The notes: generated from the letters alone by a model not told the origin. Shown: positions 42,604-53,177, counted from the stretch's first letter. The stretch is DNA of 59,817 nt from Desulfofundulus salinus (GCF_003627965.1 NZ_RBWE01000001.1:878607-938423); one strand, 5' to 3'. Made by a program: numbers and translations.

Positions 42604-43370
42604 GTGCACTGGTGGGCATTCCCCTCTTCATTGCCGCCGTCTGGCACGGGAACCTGCCCCTTTTGGTGTTCACCGGGCTGCTGATGGTGCTGGCTGCCAT
42701 AGAAATGGTTGCTCTGTTTCAGCGCTTAGATTTATATCCGCCCCACGGACTGGCTGTGTTGGGAAGTCTTTTCCTGCTTGGTAGCGCATATTTATACAGG
42801 GATGCGGGCCTGGGGGGAGCAATTGCACTGATACTATTTTTCATCCTGGTCTTCATGGCATTTCTTTATCCGGCATTTTCTCCGGTGGAAGGTGCCGTTA
42901 CCCTGCTGGCTACCCTTTATATCGGTTTGTTCGTTTATATTTATCTCCTGCGCTTGTTGCCCAACGGCTGGATATGGTTGACCTTCACGCTGGTGGGCAC
43001 CTGGACCAGTGATACCGTTGCTTATTTTATTGGAAAAAGGTGGGGACGGCGCCGGCTGGCGCCGGCTTTAAGCCCGGGCAAAACCGTAGAGGGGGCAGTG
43101 GGAGGTCTGGCGGGCAGCCTGCTGGCGGCAGTTGCTTTCGTGATCATTTACCCTTTTCTTCCCCGCGGTCCCCTGCTTCTTTTGGGGCTGCTTTTAGGGC
43201 TTGCGGCAGTCGTAGGGGACCTGGTGGAGTCAGCTTTTAAGCGGCAGGCGGGGGTAAAGGATGCCGGGGATATCATTCCCGGCCACGGGGGTATCCTCGA
43301 TCGTTTTGACAGTATGCTCTTTACTGCTCCATTAGTATACTACTATGTGGGTATGTTTATAATAAGCTGA
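42582..43370 (+). CDS. cdsA: Phosphatidate cytidylyltransferase
   Basis: The 262-residue polytopic enzyme makes CDP-diacylglycerol. The C-terminal signature runs from LSPGKTVEGAVGGL through GDLVESAFKRQAGVKDAGD to IPGHGGILDRFDS. GTG start inside uppS with AGAGGTG upstream. Confidence 0.95.
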   Translation: MLRHRILSALVGIPLFIAAVWHGNLPLLVFTGLLMVLAAIEMVALFQRLDLYPPHGLAVLGSLFLLGSAYLYRDAGLGGAIALILFFILVFMAFLYPAFSPVEGAVTLLATLYIGLFVYIYLLRLLPNGWIWLTFTLVGTWTSDTVAYFIGKRWGRRRLAPALSPGKTVEGAVGGLAGSLLAAVAFVIIYPFLPRGPLLLLGLLLGLAAVVGDLVESAFKRQAGVKDAGDIIPGHGGILDRFDSMLFTAPLVYYYVGMFIIS

Positions 43371-43380
43371 GGTGACTCGG

Positions 43381-44454
43381 GTGCCCAGGTCTTTACGGGT
43401 AGCTATCCTGCTCTCTACTGTTTTACTTTTTTATCTGGCCTGGAAATACATTATTCCTGAATTACTGGTCATTTTAAATTTCTTTTTGACCGTACTTACC
43501 CCCTTTATTTTGGCGGTAATTATTGCCGTACTCATTGAACCTATGGTACGCTTTCTTCATCAAGGTTGTCGCATCAACCGTTCGCTGGCTGTTGGCCTGT
43601 CCATGCTGGTGGTTATCGGCGGGGTGGGAGCTTTGTTAACCCTGCTGGTACTGCGCCTGGCGGTGGAGCTTTCCGAGCTGTCGGTGCGCCTTCCCCAGTA
43701 CATGGGGCCTTTACAGGCGGAGATCAACCGGTGGGTGGAGCAGGGTAAAATCTTTTATTTTCAACTTCCGCCGCTGGTTACCGGGCGTATTCAAGAAAAT
43801 ATGGGCACCTTCACCGGCTGGCTTTCCCATGTGGCCGGCTCTTTGGCTGGCTCTCTGCTGCATTTAATTACTTCTCTGCCCAACGCGGTGCTGGCCATCG
43901 TGGTCGGTCTTATTGCTACCTATTTTATTAGCCGGGATTACCAGTTGATCATAAAACTGTGGTTAAAAACAGCTCCCGAGCCCTGGGGACAGCGGGTGGT
44001 GGAGGTAAGCCGCCAGGTCATGGGGGCTTCCTTCGGTTATTTGCGCGCCCAGTCTTTTTTGGTGACTCTGACGACCATCCAGAGCATTGTGGGGCTTTAT
44101 ATAATTGGAGCCAAGTATTCCCTGACTATTGGTTTACTGATTGGACTTTTTGATATCATTCCGGTGCTGGGACCGGCAACGATTTATATACCCTGGGCCA
44201 TATGGTCCTTTATTACCGGTCAAATTACCTTTGGAGTGAAGCTGGTGGTGCTTTACCTGCTGGTTTGGGGGGTAAGGCAGACTCTGGAGGCCAGAGTGGT
44301 AGCGGCCAGCCTGGGGTTGCATCCCCTGGCCGTACTGGTGGCCATGTATGTGGGGTTGAAGGCCATTGGCGTGCTGGGCCTGGTTCTGGGCCCCCTGACC
44401 CTCATCGCCCTGCAGGCCGCCCTGGGCACCATCAAGCCCGTGAATCACAGGTAG
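43381..44454 (+). CDS. ytvI: Sporulation integral membrane protein YtvI (AI-2E transporter family)
   Basis: About 357 residues with eight TM segments and the family core (GLFDIIPVLGPATIYIPWAI, then LEARVVAASLGLHPLAVLVAMYVGLKA). YtvI is a sporulation branch of the AI-2E exporter superfamily; the branch assignment is by overall resemblance. GTG 43381 has GAGGTGA 5 nt upstream; GTG 43372 lacks an RBS. It lies between cdsA and dxr. Confidence 0.8.
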   Translation: MPRSLRVAILLSTVLLFYLAWKYIIPELLVILNFFLTVLTPFILAVIIAVLIEPMVRFLHQGCRINRSLAVGLSMLVVIGGVGALLTLLVLRLAVELSELSVRLPQYMGPLQAEINRWVEQGKIFYFQLPPLVTGRIQENMGTFTGWLSHVAGSLAGSLLHLITSLPNAVLAIVVGLIATYFISRDYQLIIKLWLKTAPEPWGQRVVEVSRQVMGASFGYLRAQSFLVTLTTIQSIVGLYIIGAKYSLTIGLLIGLFDIIPVLGPATIYIPWAIWSFITGQITFGVKLVVLYLLVWGVRQTLEARVVAASLGLHPLAVLVAMYVGLKAIGVLGLVLGPLTLIALQAALGTIKPVNHR

Positions 44455-44469
44455 GAGACGGATATTAAC

Positions 44470-45621
44470 ATGAAAGAGATTGTCATCCTCGGCAGTACCG
44501 GTTCCATTGGCCGGCAGGCCCTGGACGTGATCAGGCGGTTTTCCGATAAAATGCGTGTGGCCGGCCTTGCCGCCGGAAGCAACTGGCCCCTTATGGTTGA
44601 ACAGATCCGGGAATTCCGTCCGCGGGTGGTTGCCCTGGCCCGGGAGGAGGAGGCCCGGGAATTGGAGCGGCACCTGCCCCCCGGGGACTTACCCGAGCTT
44701 TTCTGGGGTTCTGAAGGCCTGGAAACCGTGGCTACTTCCATAGACAGCGGAGTGGTTTTAAACGCCCTCACGGGAACCGTGGGGCTGGGTCCTACGGTGG
44801 CGGCACTAAAAAAGGGCCTGGATATTGCCCTGGCCAACAAGGAAACACTGGTAGCCGCGGGTGAGCCGGTCATGAAGCTTGCCCGGGAAAAGGGAGCCAG
44901 TATTTTACCGGTGGACAGCGAGCATTCGGCCATCTGGCAGTGTCTTGCCGGCCAGCCTCAAAACAGGGTGGGTAAGATTATCCTTACGGCTTCGGGGGGG
45001 CCTTTCCGCAAAGAACCGGCCGATCTTTCCCGGGTCACCGTAGACGAGGCCCTGGCTCATCCCAACTGGCGGATGGGTAAAAAGATTACCATAGACTCGG
45101 CCACCCTGATGAATAAGGGGCTGGAAGTGCTTGAGGCTCACTGGCTTTTTGCCGTGGATTATGATCAAATAGAAGTGGTGGTCCATCCCCAGAGTATTAT
45201 CCACTCGATGGTGGAATTTGTCGATGGCTCGGTCATGGCCCAGCTGGGCTTGCCGGATATGCGCTTGCCCATCCAGTACGCCCTGTCTTACCCCGACCGC
45301 TGGCCCAATGAATTGCCCCGGGTGGACTGGCTTGCTTTAGGCGAACTCACCTTTGAACCGCCGGACACCAATCGCTTTCCCTGTCTGGCCCTGGCCTATG
45401 CCGCCGGTCGCACCGGCGGGACCATGCCGGCAGTGCTTAATGCCGCCAATGAGATCGCTGTGGAGGCTTTCCTGGCCGGCGAAATTGGTTTCACCGCCAT
45501 TCCGCAGCTTGTGGCCGGGGTCATGGAGGAGCACGAGGTTATTCCCGAGCCCACTTTAGAAGAAATTCTGGCAGCGGACCAGTGGGCCCGCCGGACAGCG
45601 CGGGAAAAAGTAAGAGGGTGA
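44470..45621 (+). CDS. dxr: 1-deoxy-D-xylulose 5-phosphate reductoisomerase
   Basis: The 383-residue enzyme commits DXP to the MEP isoprenoid pathway. NADPH site GSTGSIGRQALDVI, then ALANKETLVAAG, LPVDSEHSAIWQCL and MGKKITIDSATLMNKGLEVLEA with metal and substrate ligands. Together with ispG and uppS downstream and upstream, this stretch builds undecaprenyl phosphate. Confidence 0.97.
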   Translation: MKEIVILGSTGSIGRQALDVIRRFSDKMRVAGLAAGSNWPLMVEQIREFRPRVVALAREEEARELERHLPPGDLPELFWGSEGLETVATSIDSGVVLNALTGTVGLGPTVAALKKGLDIALANKETLVAAGEPVMKLAREKGASILPVDSEHSAIWQCLAGQPQNRVGKIILTASGGPFRKEPADLSRVTVDEALAHPNWRMGKKITIDSATLMNKGLEVLEAHWLFAVDYDQIEVVVHPQSIIHSMVEFVDGSVMAQLGLPDMRLPIQYALSYPDRWPNELPRVDWLALGELTFEPPDTNRFPCLALAYAAGRTGGTMPAVLNAANEIAVEAFLAGEIGFTAIPQLVAGVMEEHEVIPEPTLEEILAADQWARRTAREKVRG

Positions 45622-45626
45622 TGGCG

Positions 45627-46646
45627 ATGCAGACATTCTGGGCCTCCATTCTGGTTTTCGGATTGCTGATTATTTTCCACGAACTGGGCCATTTCATTGC
45701 CGCCAAGCGAGTTGGCATCAAGGTTCATGAGTTCAGCGTGGGATTTGGCCCGAAGCTTTTAAGTATCCCCCGGGGGGAAACTGCCTACAACCTGCGCCTG
45801 TTTCCCCTGGGCGGCTTTGTGCGCATGGCGGGGATGGATCCCACGGAGGAAGTAGAGGACGAGGAAAAGAGTTATAAGAACAAGACCGTGGGCCAGCGGG
45901 CTGCCGTGATTGCGGCCGGTCCATTAATGAATTTTTTCCTGGCCGCCCTTTTGCTGATGGTTATCTTTATGGTCCATGGCTTTCCAACTCCTACCACCAC
46001 CATCGGTAAACTGGTTCCCGGTCAACCCGCTGAAAATGCCGGGTTAAAACCTGGGGATCAGATCATTGCCATTAACGACCAGCCGGTAACGCGCTGGGAG
46101 GATATAACCCGTCTGGTAAATACCCATCCGGGGCAGCCCATTACCGTGACGGTGTTGCGGGATGGATGGAAGGAAAAGTTTAACCTGGTCACGGCCGTAA
46201 ATGCCGAAGGGCAGGGTATGATCGGCATTTACCCCCGCCAGGAGATGCGTCCTCTGGGCCCCTTTGCGGCTCTGTACCGGGGAATGGAGTATACGGTACG
46301 CCTCAGCGGATTGATCCTGGAGTTTGTCGGCAGGATGATCGTGGGCCAGGCCCCGGCCGAGGTGGGTGGGCCGGTGCGCATTGTCCAGGAAATTCATACC
46401 GCCGTCCAGCTGGGGTTCTTTTACCTCCTGCAGCTGGCCGCCTTTTTAAGCATCAACCTGGGCCTGTTCAACCTTTTGCCCATTCCCGCCCTGGATGGCA
46501 GCAGGCTTCTTTTCCTGGCCCTGGAAGGGTTGAGGGGACGGCCGGTGGATCCTGCCAAGGAAAATTTTGTCCACCTGGTGGGCTTTGGCTTGTTGCTACT
46601 CTTAATTATGGTCATCACATATAAAGATATATTGGGATTGCTCTAA
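45627..46646 (+). CDS. rseP: RIP metalloprotease RseP (site-2 protease family)
   Basis: About 339 residues: the zinc motif HELGH in the first TM helix, one PDZ domain ([22 protein letters not shown]), and the C-terminal [15 protein letters not shown] with the third zinc ligand Asp. It performs regulated intramembrane cleavage of anti-sigma factors or signal peptides. ATG 45627 has AGAGGG 8 nt upstream; ATG 45621 overlaps the dxr stop. Confidence 0.93.
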   Translation: MQTFWASILVFGLLIIFHELGHFIAAKRVGIKVHEFSVGFGPKLLSIPRGETAYNLRLFPLGGFVRMAGMDPTEEVEDEEKSYKNKTVGQRAAVIAAGPLMNFFLAALLLMVIFMVHGFPTPTTTIGKLVPGQPAENAGLKPGDQIIAINDQPVTRWEDITRLVNTHPGQPITVTVLRDGWKEKFNLVTAVNAEGQGMIGIYPRQEMRPLGPFAALYRGMEYTVRLSGLILEFVGRMIVGQAPAEVGGPVRIVQEIHTAVQLGFFYLLQLAAFLSINLGLFNLLPIPALDGSRLLFLALEGLRGRPVDPAKENFVHLVGFGLLLLLIMVITYKDILGLL

Positions 46647-46659
46647 CGGGGGGAGGTCC

Positions 46660-47721
46660 GTGCAGCGAAGACACACACGCCCCATCTATCTCGGTGGGGT
46701 GCAGGTAGGGGGAGAGGCGCCCGTTTCGGTGCAGTCCATGACCAATACCGATACCCGGGATGTCCAGGCCACCCTGGACCAGATCGACAGGCTGGTCCAG
46801 GCGGGCTGTGAAATTGTGCGGGTGGCCGTACCCGATCAACAGGCGGCCCGGGCACTAAAAGAAATCAAGGCCAGGTGTCCCATCCCATTGGTGGCTGATA
46901 TTCATTTTGACTACCGCCTGGCCCTGGCGGCCCTGGAAAGCGGTGTGGATGGCCTGCGCATTAATCCGGGCAATATCGGGGGCCGGGAAAGGGTGGCCGC
47001 CGTTGTGGATGCCGCCCGGAAAAGAAAGGTCCCCATCCGCATTGGGGTTAATGCCGGATCCCTGGAAAAAGACCTGCTAGCCGAGCATGGTGGACCAACC
47101 CCCCGGGCCATGGTGGAGAGTGCCCTGCGGCATATCCGGTTGCTTGAAGAAATGGATTACCGGGAGATCAAGGTTTCCTTAAAGGCGTCCGATGTACCGG
47201 TGATGCTTGAGGCCTACCGCTTGCTGGCCCGGGAAGTGGATTATCCCTTTCATGTGGGCGTAACCGAGGCCGGAACTGTCCGCTCCGGAACAATCAAATC
47301 GGCCGTGGGTATCGGGGCGCTGCTGGCCCAGGGAATTGGCGACACCATCCGGGTGTCCCTTACCGGGGATCCGGTAGAGGAGGTACGGGTGGGCTATGAA
47401 ATTTTAAAGGCCCTGGGCTTGCGCCGGCGGGGAATCGAGCTTATTTCCTGCCCCACCTGCGGGCGGACGTGTATCGACCTGGAGCGCATTGCCCTGGAGG
47501 TCGAGGAGCGCCTTTCCTGGGTGGACAAACCTTTAAAGGTCGCCGTCATGGGTTGCGCGGTAAACGGCCCCGGGGAGGCCAGCCACGCCGACGTGGGCAT
47601 TGCCGGGGGGAAGGGGATTGGTATTCTCTTCCGGGGCGGCCACATTGTGGAACGTGTTCCTGAAAAAGACCTGGTGGACGCCCTGGTACGGGAAGTGGAA
47701 AACATTTTATCGGAGAAATGA
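46660..47721 (+). CDS. ispG: 4-hydroxy-3-methylbut-2-enyl diphosphate synthase
   Basis: The 353-residue [4Fe-4S] enzyme of the MEP pathway. [14 protein letters not shown] at the N terminus, and Cys ligands in [11 protein letters not shown] and [12 protein letters not shown] at the C terminus. GTG start with GGGGGGAGG upstream. It needs a low-potential electron donor; a ferredoxin gene lies 5 kb upstream in the same block. Confidence 0.97.
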   Translation: MQRRHTRPIYLGGVQVGGEAPVSVQSMTNTDTRDVQATLDQIDRLVQAGCEIVRVAVPDQQAARALKEIKARCPIPLVADIHFDYRLALAALESGVDGLRINPGNIGGRERVAAVVDAARKRKVPIRIGVNAGSLEKDLLAEHGGPTPRAMVESALRHIRLLEEMDYREIKVSLKASDVPVMLEAYRLLAREVDYPFHVGVTEAGTVRSGTIKSAVGIGALLAQGIGDTIRVSLTGDPVEEVRVGYEILKALGLRRRGIELISCPTCGRTCIDLERIALEVEERLSWVDKPLKVAVMGCAVNGPGEASHADVGIAGGKGIGILFRGGHIVERVPEKDLVDALVREVENILSEK

Positions 47722-47742
47722 GAGTAAGGGGGACTTACATAA

Positions 47743-49458
47743 GTGCGTGTCAGTCAGTTGTTTTTGCCTACTTTAAGGGAAGTGCCGGCTGAAGCAGAGG
47801 TGGTGAGCCACCAGTTATTGCTGCGGGCCGGATTCATCCGCAAGGCGGCGGCGGGAGTGTATACCTTTTTGCCCCTGGCCTGGCGGGTAATTAAAAAGAT
47901 AGAGCAAATTATCCGGGAAGAGATGGATCGCCAGGGCGGCCAGGAAATTATGATGCCCATCATCCAGCCGGCGGAACTCTGGCAGGAGTCCGGCCGTTGG
48001 GACGTATACGGCCCGGAACTGTTCAGGTTGAAGGACCGGCACGGGCGGGATTTCTGCCTCGGCCCGACCCATGAAGAAATTGTAACGGTCCTGGTACGGC
48101 AGGAGGTCAACTCCTACCGCCAGCTGCCCCAGCTGCTTTACCAGATCCAGAACAAATACCGGGATGAACGGCGTCCCCGTTTTGGCCTGTTACGGGGACG
48201 GGAATTTATAATGAAGGATCTCTATTCATTCGACCGGGATGAAGCCGGCCTGGAGATAAGCTATCAAAAAATGTACGAGGCCTACACCCGGGTGTTCACC
48301 CGCTGCGGGTTGAAGTTTCGCCCGGTGGAAGCCGATTCCGGCGCCATTGGCGGCAACGATACCCACGAATTTATGGTGCTGGCCGATTCCGGGGAGGCTT
48401 TAGTGGTTTTTTGCCCGGATGAGTCATGTGGTTATGCGGCCAATGTGGAGCGGGCCACTTCGCCGGTGCAGCATGGCGTAACCGTTGAGGAAATGCCGCG
48501 GCCCCTGGAGACAGTGGATACCCCTGGTATGCACACGGTGGAACAGGTAACCGGTTACCTGGGAGTGGATGCCCGCCGCCTGATCAAAACCCTTCTTTAC
48601 CAAACGGAAAAGGAAGTGGTGGCCGCCCTGGTGCGGGGTGACCGGGAAGTAAACGAGGTTAAGCTGCAAAAGGTCCTGGACGTGCTGCGCCTGGAGCTGG
48701 CCGATGCGGCCACCGTGGAAAGGATCACCGGGGCTACGGTGGGTTACGCCGGCCCGGTTGGCCTGCAAGATGTCCGGCTGGTAGCCGATGAAGAGGTCAT
48801 GTTGCTGGTTAATGCCGTTGCCGGGGCCAACCGGGATGATGCCCACCTGGTCAATGTAAATCCGGGACGCGATTTTACTCCCCAGGTGGTAGCGGATATA
48901 CGTGAGGTGCGGGCCGGGGATCCCTGCCCCAAGTGCGGTGCACCCCTCAAGGAAACCCGCGGTATTGAGGTAGGACAAATTTTCAAGCTGGGAGACAAAT
49001 ACAGCCGCGTTTTGGGAGCCACCTACCTGGATGAGCACGGCCAGAGCCGGACCATGATCATGGGTTGTTACGGCATTGGCGTAACCAGGACCATGGCAGC
49101 GGCCGTGGAGCAAAACCACGATGAAAACGGGATCATCTGGCCGGTGTCCATCGCTCCCTTCCATGTAGTGGTGGTTCCGGTGAACCACAGGGATGAACAG
49201 CAGATGAGCCTGGCCGAAGAGGTTTACCGGGAGCTGGAGGCCAACGGGATAGAAGTGGTCCTGGACGACCGTCCGGAACGGGCGGGGGTAAAGTTCAAAG
49301 ATGCGGATCTGGTGGGTTACCCTCTGCGCATTACTGTGGGCAACCAGGCTGTCCAAACAAGGGAGCTGGAGGTGCGCTACCGGGCTAGCGGGGAAACCCG
49401 GCTGGTGCCGCGGGAGCGGATTACCGATCATGTCCGGGAGTTTATTGCCCAGGCTTAG
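47743..49458 (+). CDS. proS: Prolyl-tRNA synthetase (bacterial type)
   Basis: The 571-residue class II synthetase has the INS editing domain between motifs 2 and 3. Seen are [20 protein letters not shown], motif 2 [18 protein letters not shown], and the late [23 protein letters not shown]. The anticodon-binding domain closes the protein. GTG start after GGGGG. Only 21 nt separate it from ispG, so there is no room for a T-box. Confidence 0.97.
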   Translation: MRVSQLFLPTLREVPAEAEVVSHQLLLRAGFIRKAAAGVYTFLPLAWRVIKKIEQIIREEMDRQGGQEIMMPIIQPAELWQESGRWDVYGPELFRLKDRHGRDFCLGPTHEEIVTVLVRQEVNSYRQLPQLLYQIQNKYRDERRPRFGLLRGREFIMKDLYSFDRDEAGLEISYQKMYEAYTRVFTRCGLKFRPVEADSGAIGGNDTHEFMVLADSGEALVVFCPDESCGYAANVERATSPVQHGVTVEEMPRPLETVDTPGMHTVEQVTGYLGVDARRLIKTLLYQTEKEVVAALVRGDREVNEVKLQKVLDVLRLELADAATVERITGATVGYAGPVGLQDVRLVADEEVMLLVNAVAGANRDDAHLVNVNPGRDFTPQVVADIREVRAGDPCPKCGAPLKETRGIEVGQIFKLGDKYSRVLGATYLDEHGQSRTMIMGCYGIGVTRTMAAAVEQNHDENGIIWPVSIAPFHVVVVPVNHRDEQQMSLAEEVYRELEANGIEVVLDDRPERAGVKFKDADLVGYPLRITVGNQAVQTRELEVRYRASGETRLVPRERITDHVREFIAQA

Positions 49459-49469
49459 AGGGGATGATT

Positions 49470-50639
49470 ATGGCTATCCTTGAACGGGTGGTCATTTTGT
49501 CGGTAACGGCCGGCACGGGTCATATGCGGGCGGCTCATGCCTTAAGAGAGGCCATTCAACAAAGCAACCCGGCCGCAGAAGTAATTGTCCTGGACACCTT
49601 CCGGTATACAAGCCCTTTTTTAGAAAAGGTGATTTTGGGCACCTACATGGAAATGCTCAAAATCACCCCGGTGGTTTATGGCTACCTTTACCGTCAGGCA
49701 GAACGGGGTCAACCCCTTTCAGGATTTGCCAAGCAGGAATTCAACCGCATCCTGAACAAATTGACCGCCCCCAAACTGGTTAAGTTTTTGAATCAAACCC
49801 GCCCCCAGCTGGTGGTTTGTACCCACCCCTTTCCCGTGGGCATTTTAGACCGGCTGAAAAGCCAGGGCCTTTTCCGGGTGCCGGTTATGGCCACCATTAC
49901 CGATTTTACCGTCCATTCCTTCTGGATCTTTCCCGATGTGGATGCTTACGTGGTGGCCAGCGAAGACTTAAGGGAGCCCTTTGCGGAGTTTGGCATTCCC
50001 CTGGAGCGGGTACACGCAACGGGGATCCCCATAGACCCCGCCTTTGCCCGGCCGGTGGATCGCTTGAGCATCCAGCAGAAGCTTAACCTGGACCCTTGCC
50101 GCCCCACCGTGCTGGTAATGGGAGGCGGTTTGGGTTTGGGCCCTCTAGCCGAAGCGGTGCAATACCTGGGGAACGGCCCCGTACCCTGCCAGTTGCTGGT
50201 GGTTGCCGGGTACAATGAACAGCTGCGGAAACGGCTGTTGCAGCTGGCCGGGTCCAACTGCCACCCCACCAGGGTTTTTGGTTTTGTCGAGAATATCCAC
50301 GAGCTTATGTCGGTGGCCCATATCATGGTGGGCAAGGCCGGCGGATTAAGTTGTGCCGAGGCCCTGGCGAAAGGCATACCCATATTTATTGTGGATCCCC
50401 TGCCGGGTCAGGAGGAACGCAATACCGAATATCTCTGCCGGGCCGGTGCCGCGGTACAGGTGAACAGGGTCCAGGACCTGGGCCGGGAGATTCTGTCCTG
50501 TCTTTTAGATAAAAGGCGTCTTTGGGATATGTCGGCGGCGGCTACGCGTCTTGGTAAGCCCCATGCCGCCGGGGAGGCAGTGGAATTAATGAAAAGGATT
50601 TTACAAAAGGACGTCCTGGCCGCGGTCCGGGAGCAGTAG
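49470..50639 (+). CDS. MGDG synthase family glycosyltransferase (UgtP/MurG-like)
   Basis: About 389 residues. The N-terminal domain has VVILSVTAGTGHMRAAHALREAI and VVCTHPFPVGILDRL; the C-terminal half has VMGGGLGLGP and MVGKAGGLSCAEALAKGIPIFIVDPLPGQEERN, a GT-B fold UDP-sugar site. Members transfer glucose or galactose to diacylglycerol. ATG 49470 is favoured because AGAGGGG lies 6 nt before it. Confidence 0.88.
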   Translation: MAILERVVILSVTAGTGHMRAAHALREAIQQSNPAAEVIVLDTFRYTSPFLEKVILGTYMEMLKITPVVYGYLYRQAERGQPLSGFAKQEFNRILNKLTAPKLVKFLNQTRPQLVVCTHPFPVGILDRLKSQGLFRVPVMATITDFTVHSFWIFPDVDAYVVASEDLREPFAEFGIPLERVHATGIPIDPAFARPVDRLSIQQKLNLDPCRPTVLVMGGGLGLGPLAEAVQYLGNGPVPCQLLVVAGYNEQLRKRLLQLAGSNCHPTRVFGFVENIHELMSVAHIMVGKAGGLSCAEALAKGIPIFIVDPLPGQEERNTEYLCRAGAAVQVNRVQDLGREILSCLLDKRRLWDMSAAATRLGKPHAAGEAVELMKRILQKDVLAAVREQ

Positions 50640-50671
50640 TGGTGTGTTTGACGGTGGCGGGGGGATAGAGT

Positions 50672-51346
50672 GTGTTAACGGAAAAGGAAATTATCTTGCG
50701 GTTGGTACTGGCGGTCGTCCTGGGGGGAATGATCGGCCTGGAACGGGAAAGGCTGTACGTTTCCATCCGTACCTATTCGGCGGGCTTTCGCACCCATATT
50801 CTGGTTTGTGTGGGGTCTGCCCTGGCCATGGTGGTATCGGAGGGCCTTCATTACCAGTTTAAGGGTGATGCGGCCCGGGTGGCCGCCCAGGTAGTCAGCG
50901 GCATCGGTTTTCTCGGTGCCGGAGCCATCCTGCGGGAAGGCCCCCTGGTGCGCGGGCTGACCACCGCCGCCAGTTTGTGGGTGGTGGCCTGTGTCGGCCT
51001 GGCGGCAGGGGGCGGGTTTTACCTGGCGGCCACTCTGGGTACCGTCCTGGTTCTATTTGCCCTGGTCATTTTGGGGGCCATTGAAGATTATGTGCGCAAA
51101 AGACACCAGGCGGATGTATTGAATCTTGTGGTGGCCAGTGCCCCCGAGGACATCCAGAGGGTGGGGGCGTTGCTGGATGAATTTGGTCTTATAGTTAAAA
51201 ATATTGAAGTCGAAAAAATGGGTGATGGAGATCGTCAGTTACTGGAAATCACCGTCCAGTTCCGCCCCCGTGTCAATCGCGTGTTGATACTGAACAAGCT
51301 GGCCTCTTTGCCGGGGGTGTACCGGGTCGAACACCGCCACAGTTAA
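50672..51346 (+). CDS. MgtC/SapB family membrane protein
   Basis: The 224-residue protein has four or five TM segments with the signature LGGMIGLERERLYVSIRTYSAGFRTHILVCVGSAL (in two parts), then VSGIGFLGAGAILREG and GLTTAASLWVVACVGLA, and a C-terminal ACT-like domain. MgtC proteins influence magnesium homeostasis and membrane ATPase activity. It ends the unit upstream of the rimP promoter. Confidence 0.9.
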   Translation: MLTEKEIILRLVLAVVLGGMIGLERERLYVSIRTYSAGFRTHILVCVGSALAMVVSEGLHYQFKGDAARVAAQVVSGIGFLGAGAILREGPLVRGLTTAASLWVVACVGLAAGGGFYLAATLGTVLVLFALVILGAIEDYVRKRHQADVLNLVVASAPEDIQRVGALLDEFGLIVKNIEVEKMGDGDRQLLEITVQFRPRVNRVLILNKLASLPGVYRVEHRHS

Positions 51347-51351
51347 AACCC

Positions 51352-51380
51352 TTGCCAGCCACTGTTTTCTGTGGTATACT
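51352..51380 (+). promoter_or_regulatory. Sigma-A promoter of the rimP-nusA-infB operon
   Basis: TTGCCA is 17 nt from TATACT with an upstream TG (extended -10). It lies right after the mgtC-like gene. Confidence 0.85.
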
Positions 51381-51420
51381 TTGATTTGGTTTATGTTCCG
51401 TCGCCTTTTGTCAGCAACAG

Positions 51421-51439
51421 GAGTGGGTAACACCCACTC
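51421..51439 (+). promoter_or_regulatory. Leader hairpin of the rimP operon
   Basis: GAGTGGGT and ACCCACTC form a perfect 8-bp stem with an AAC loop, about 35 nt after the predicted start, followed by T-rich sequence. It may act in NusA-linked attenuation. Confidence 0.5.
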
Positions 51440-51494
51440 TTTCGTCTTATAATATACAGATACAACCTTAATCGATTAAGAGGAGGAAATGGCC

Positions 51495-51962
51495 GTGGTT
51501 AAAAACAAGGTAGTGGCGACAGTGGAGGAACTGGCCACACCGCTGGTAACCGGCTTGGGGTTAGAGCTGGTCGACGTGGAATATGTGAAGGAGGGGGGGC
51601 GCTGGTACCTGCGCATTTTCATTGATAAGCCCGGGGGAGTAACGCTGGATGACTGTCAGGCGGTGTCCGAAAGCCTGGATCCCCTTTTGGATGAGGTAGA
51701 TCCCATCCCCCATTCATATCACCTGGAAGTTTCTTCCCCCGGCATCGAGCGGCCATTAAAGAAGCCTGCCGATTTTGAGCGCTTCTCGGGCCACCGGGTG
51801 CAGCTTACCACCTTTACCCCCCAGGACGGGCAAAGAAAGTTTACTGGCCGCCTGGAGGGTTTAGAGGACCAGATGGTGGTGCTTACCCTGGATGACGGGC
51901 AGGAACGGCGCATCCCCTTCCCCGAGGTGGCAACGGCACGACTAAAAGCAAGTTGGCTCTAG
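51495..51962 (+). CDS. rimP: Ribosome maturation factor RimP
   Basis: About 155 residues with VTLDDCQAVSESLDPLLDE, the hallmark YHLEVSSPGIERPLKKPADF and a C-terminal Sm-like barrel. It helps 30S assembly. AGGAGG at 51481-51486 is 8 nt from GTG 51495; ATG 51489 is only 2 nt away and is less likely. Confidence 0.94.
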   Translation: MVKNKVVATVEELATPLVTGLGLELVDVEYVKEGGRWYLRIFIDKPGGVTLDDCQAVSESLDPLLDEVDPIPHSYHLEVSSPGIERPLKKPADFERFSGHRVQLTTFTPQDGQRKFTGRLEGLEDQMVVLTLDDGQERRIPFPEVATARLKASWL

Positions 51963-51974
51963 GAGGCAGGCGAG

Positions 51975-53060
51975 ATGAACACCGAAATTTTGACAGCCGT
52001 AAAGGAACTGGAAAAAGAAAAGGGCATTTCGGCCGAGGTTCTTTTTGAGGCCCTTGAAGCGGCCTTGCTTTCCGCGTACCGGCGCAACTTTGGTTCCCTG
52101 CAAAATGCCCGGGTGATTGTTGACCGCCAGACAGGGGATTTCAAGGTTTATTCCCAGCGTACGGTGGTGGAGGAAGTGACCGACCCCCGGCTGGAGATTT
52201 CCCTCGAGGAGGCCCGGAAAATCGACCCCCGCTACCAGGTGGGGGATGTGATTGAAAAAGAGGTCACTCCCCGCAACTTCGGCCGGATAGCCGCCCAAAC
52301 GGCCAAACAGGTGGTGGTCCAGCGGATCCGGGAAGCGGAGCGCAACATAGTGTACGAGGAATTTGCCAGCCGGGAAGGGGATATCGTTACCGGGATTGTC
52401 CAGCGGGTGGAACAAAAGAATGTCTACATCAGCCTGGGCCGGACGGAAGCCATTTTAACCCCGCCGGAGCAGATGCCCGGGGAAGAATACCGTCCCGGAA
52501 ACCGGATCAAAACCTACGTGGTGGAAGTGCGCAAGACCACAAAGGGGCCGCAGATACTGGTTTCCCGTACCCATCCGGGCCTGTTAAAACGGCTTTTGGA
52601 GCTGGAGGTGCCGGAACTCCAGGAAGGGTTGGTGGAGTTAAAGGCTATTGCCCGGGAAGCCGGCTACCGGTCCAAAATCGCCGTTTATTCCCGGGAGGAA
52701 AAACTGGATCCGGTGGGAGCATGTGTGGGTCCCAAGGGCATGCGCATCCAGGCGATTGTTAACGAGCTAAACGGGGAAAAAATTGACGTGATTAAGTGGA
52801 ATCCCGATCCTTCTAAATTTGTGGCCGCGGCCTTAAGCCCGGCCAAAGTGGTGGCGGTGGAGATCTGGGAGGAAGAAAAAATTGCCCGGGTGATTGTGCC
52901 GGATTACCAGCTTTCCCTGGCCATTGGCAAGGAGGGTCAAAATGCCCGCCTGGCGGCCAAGCTCACCGGGTGGAAGATAGATATCAAGAGCGAATCCCAG
53001 ATGCAGGAGATATACGCCCAGGAGTACAGCGAGTACTATGGTGATGACAATGTCCTGTAA
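51975..53060 (+). CDS. nusA: Transcription termination/antitermination protein NusA
   Basis: The 361-residue protein has the N-terminal RNA polymerase-binding domain, an S1 domain (DIVTGIVQRVEQKNVYISLGR) and two KH domains (VGPKGMRIQAIVNELNGEKIDV; LAIGKEGQNARLAAKLTGWKIDI, each a single motif). It lacks the C-terminal acidic repeats of E. coli NusA, as is usual in Firmicutes. Confidence 0.96.
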   Translation: MNTEILTAVKELEKEKGISAEVLFEALEAALLSAYRRNFGSLQNARVIVDRQTGDFKVYSQRTVVEEVTDPRLEISLEEARKIDPRYQVGDVIEKEVTPRNFGRIAAQTAKQVVVQRIREAERNIVYEEFASREGDIVTGIVQRVEQKNVYISLGRTEAILTPPEQMPGEEYRPGNRIKTYVVEVRKTTKGPQILVSRTHPGLLKRLLELEVPELQEGLVELKAIAREAGYRSKIAVYSREEKLDPVGACVGPKGMRIQAIVNELNGEKIDVIKWNPDPSKFVAAALSPAKVVAVEIWEEEKIARVIVPDYQLSLAIGKEGQNARLAAKLTGWKIDIKSESQMQEIYAQEYSEYYGDDNVL

Positions 53061-53177
53061 TTTTGCAAAGACCGCAACAAGCCAGGGTGCGCTTTTTTCG
53101 CGACAACCGAAGAGCGGGCGGCGACCGGACCGGCTGTGTAAATTTATAATATTGTGGGCATCAGGAAGGTGATCCAT

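Noticed and set aside
47722-47742. A T-box riboswitch for proS
   Set aside because: Only 21 nt separate ispG and proS, with no specifier or antiterminator.
48424-49431. A 335-codon open frame antisense to proS, and many similar long antisense frames
   Set aside because: GC-rich coding sequence commonly leaves open frames on the other strand; there is no RBS, and proS is certain.
53061-53177. A terminator after nusA around the GCGC-T6-CGCG stretch
   Set aside because: The T-run lies in the loop rather than after a stem, and the operon continues into ylxR.
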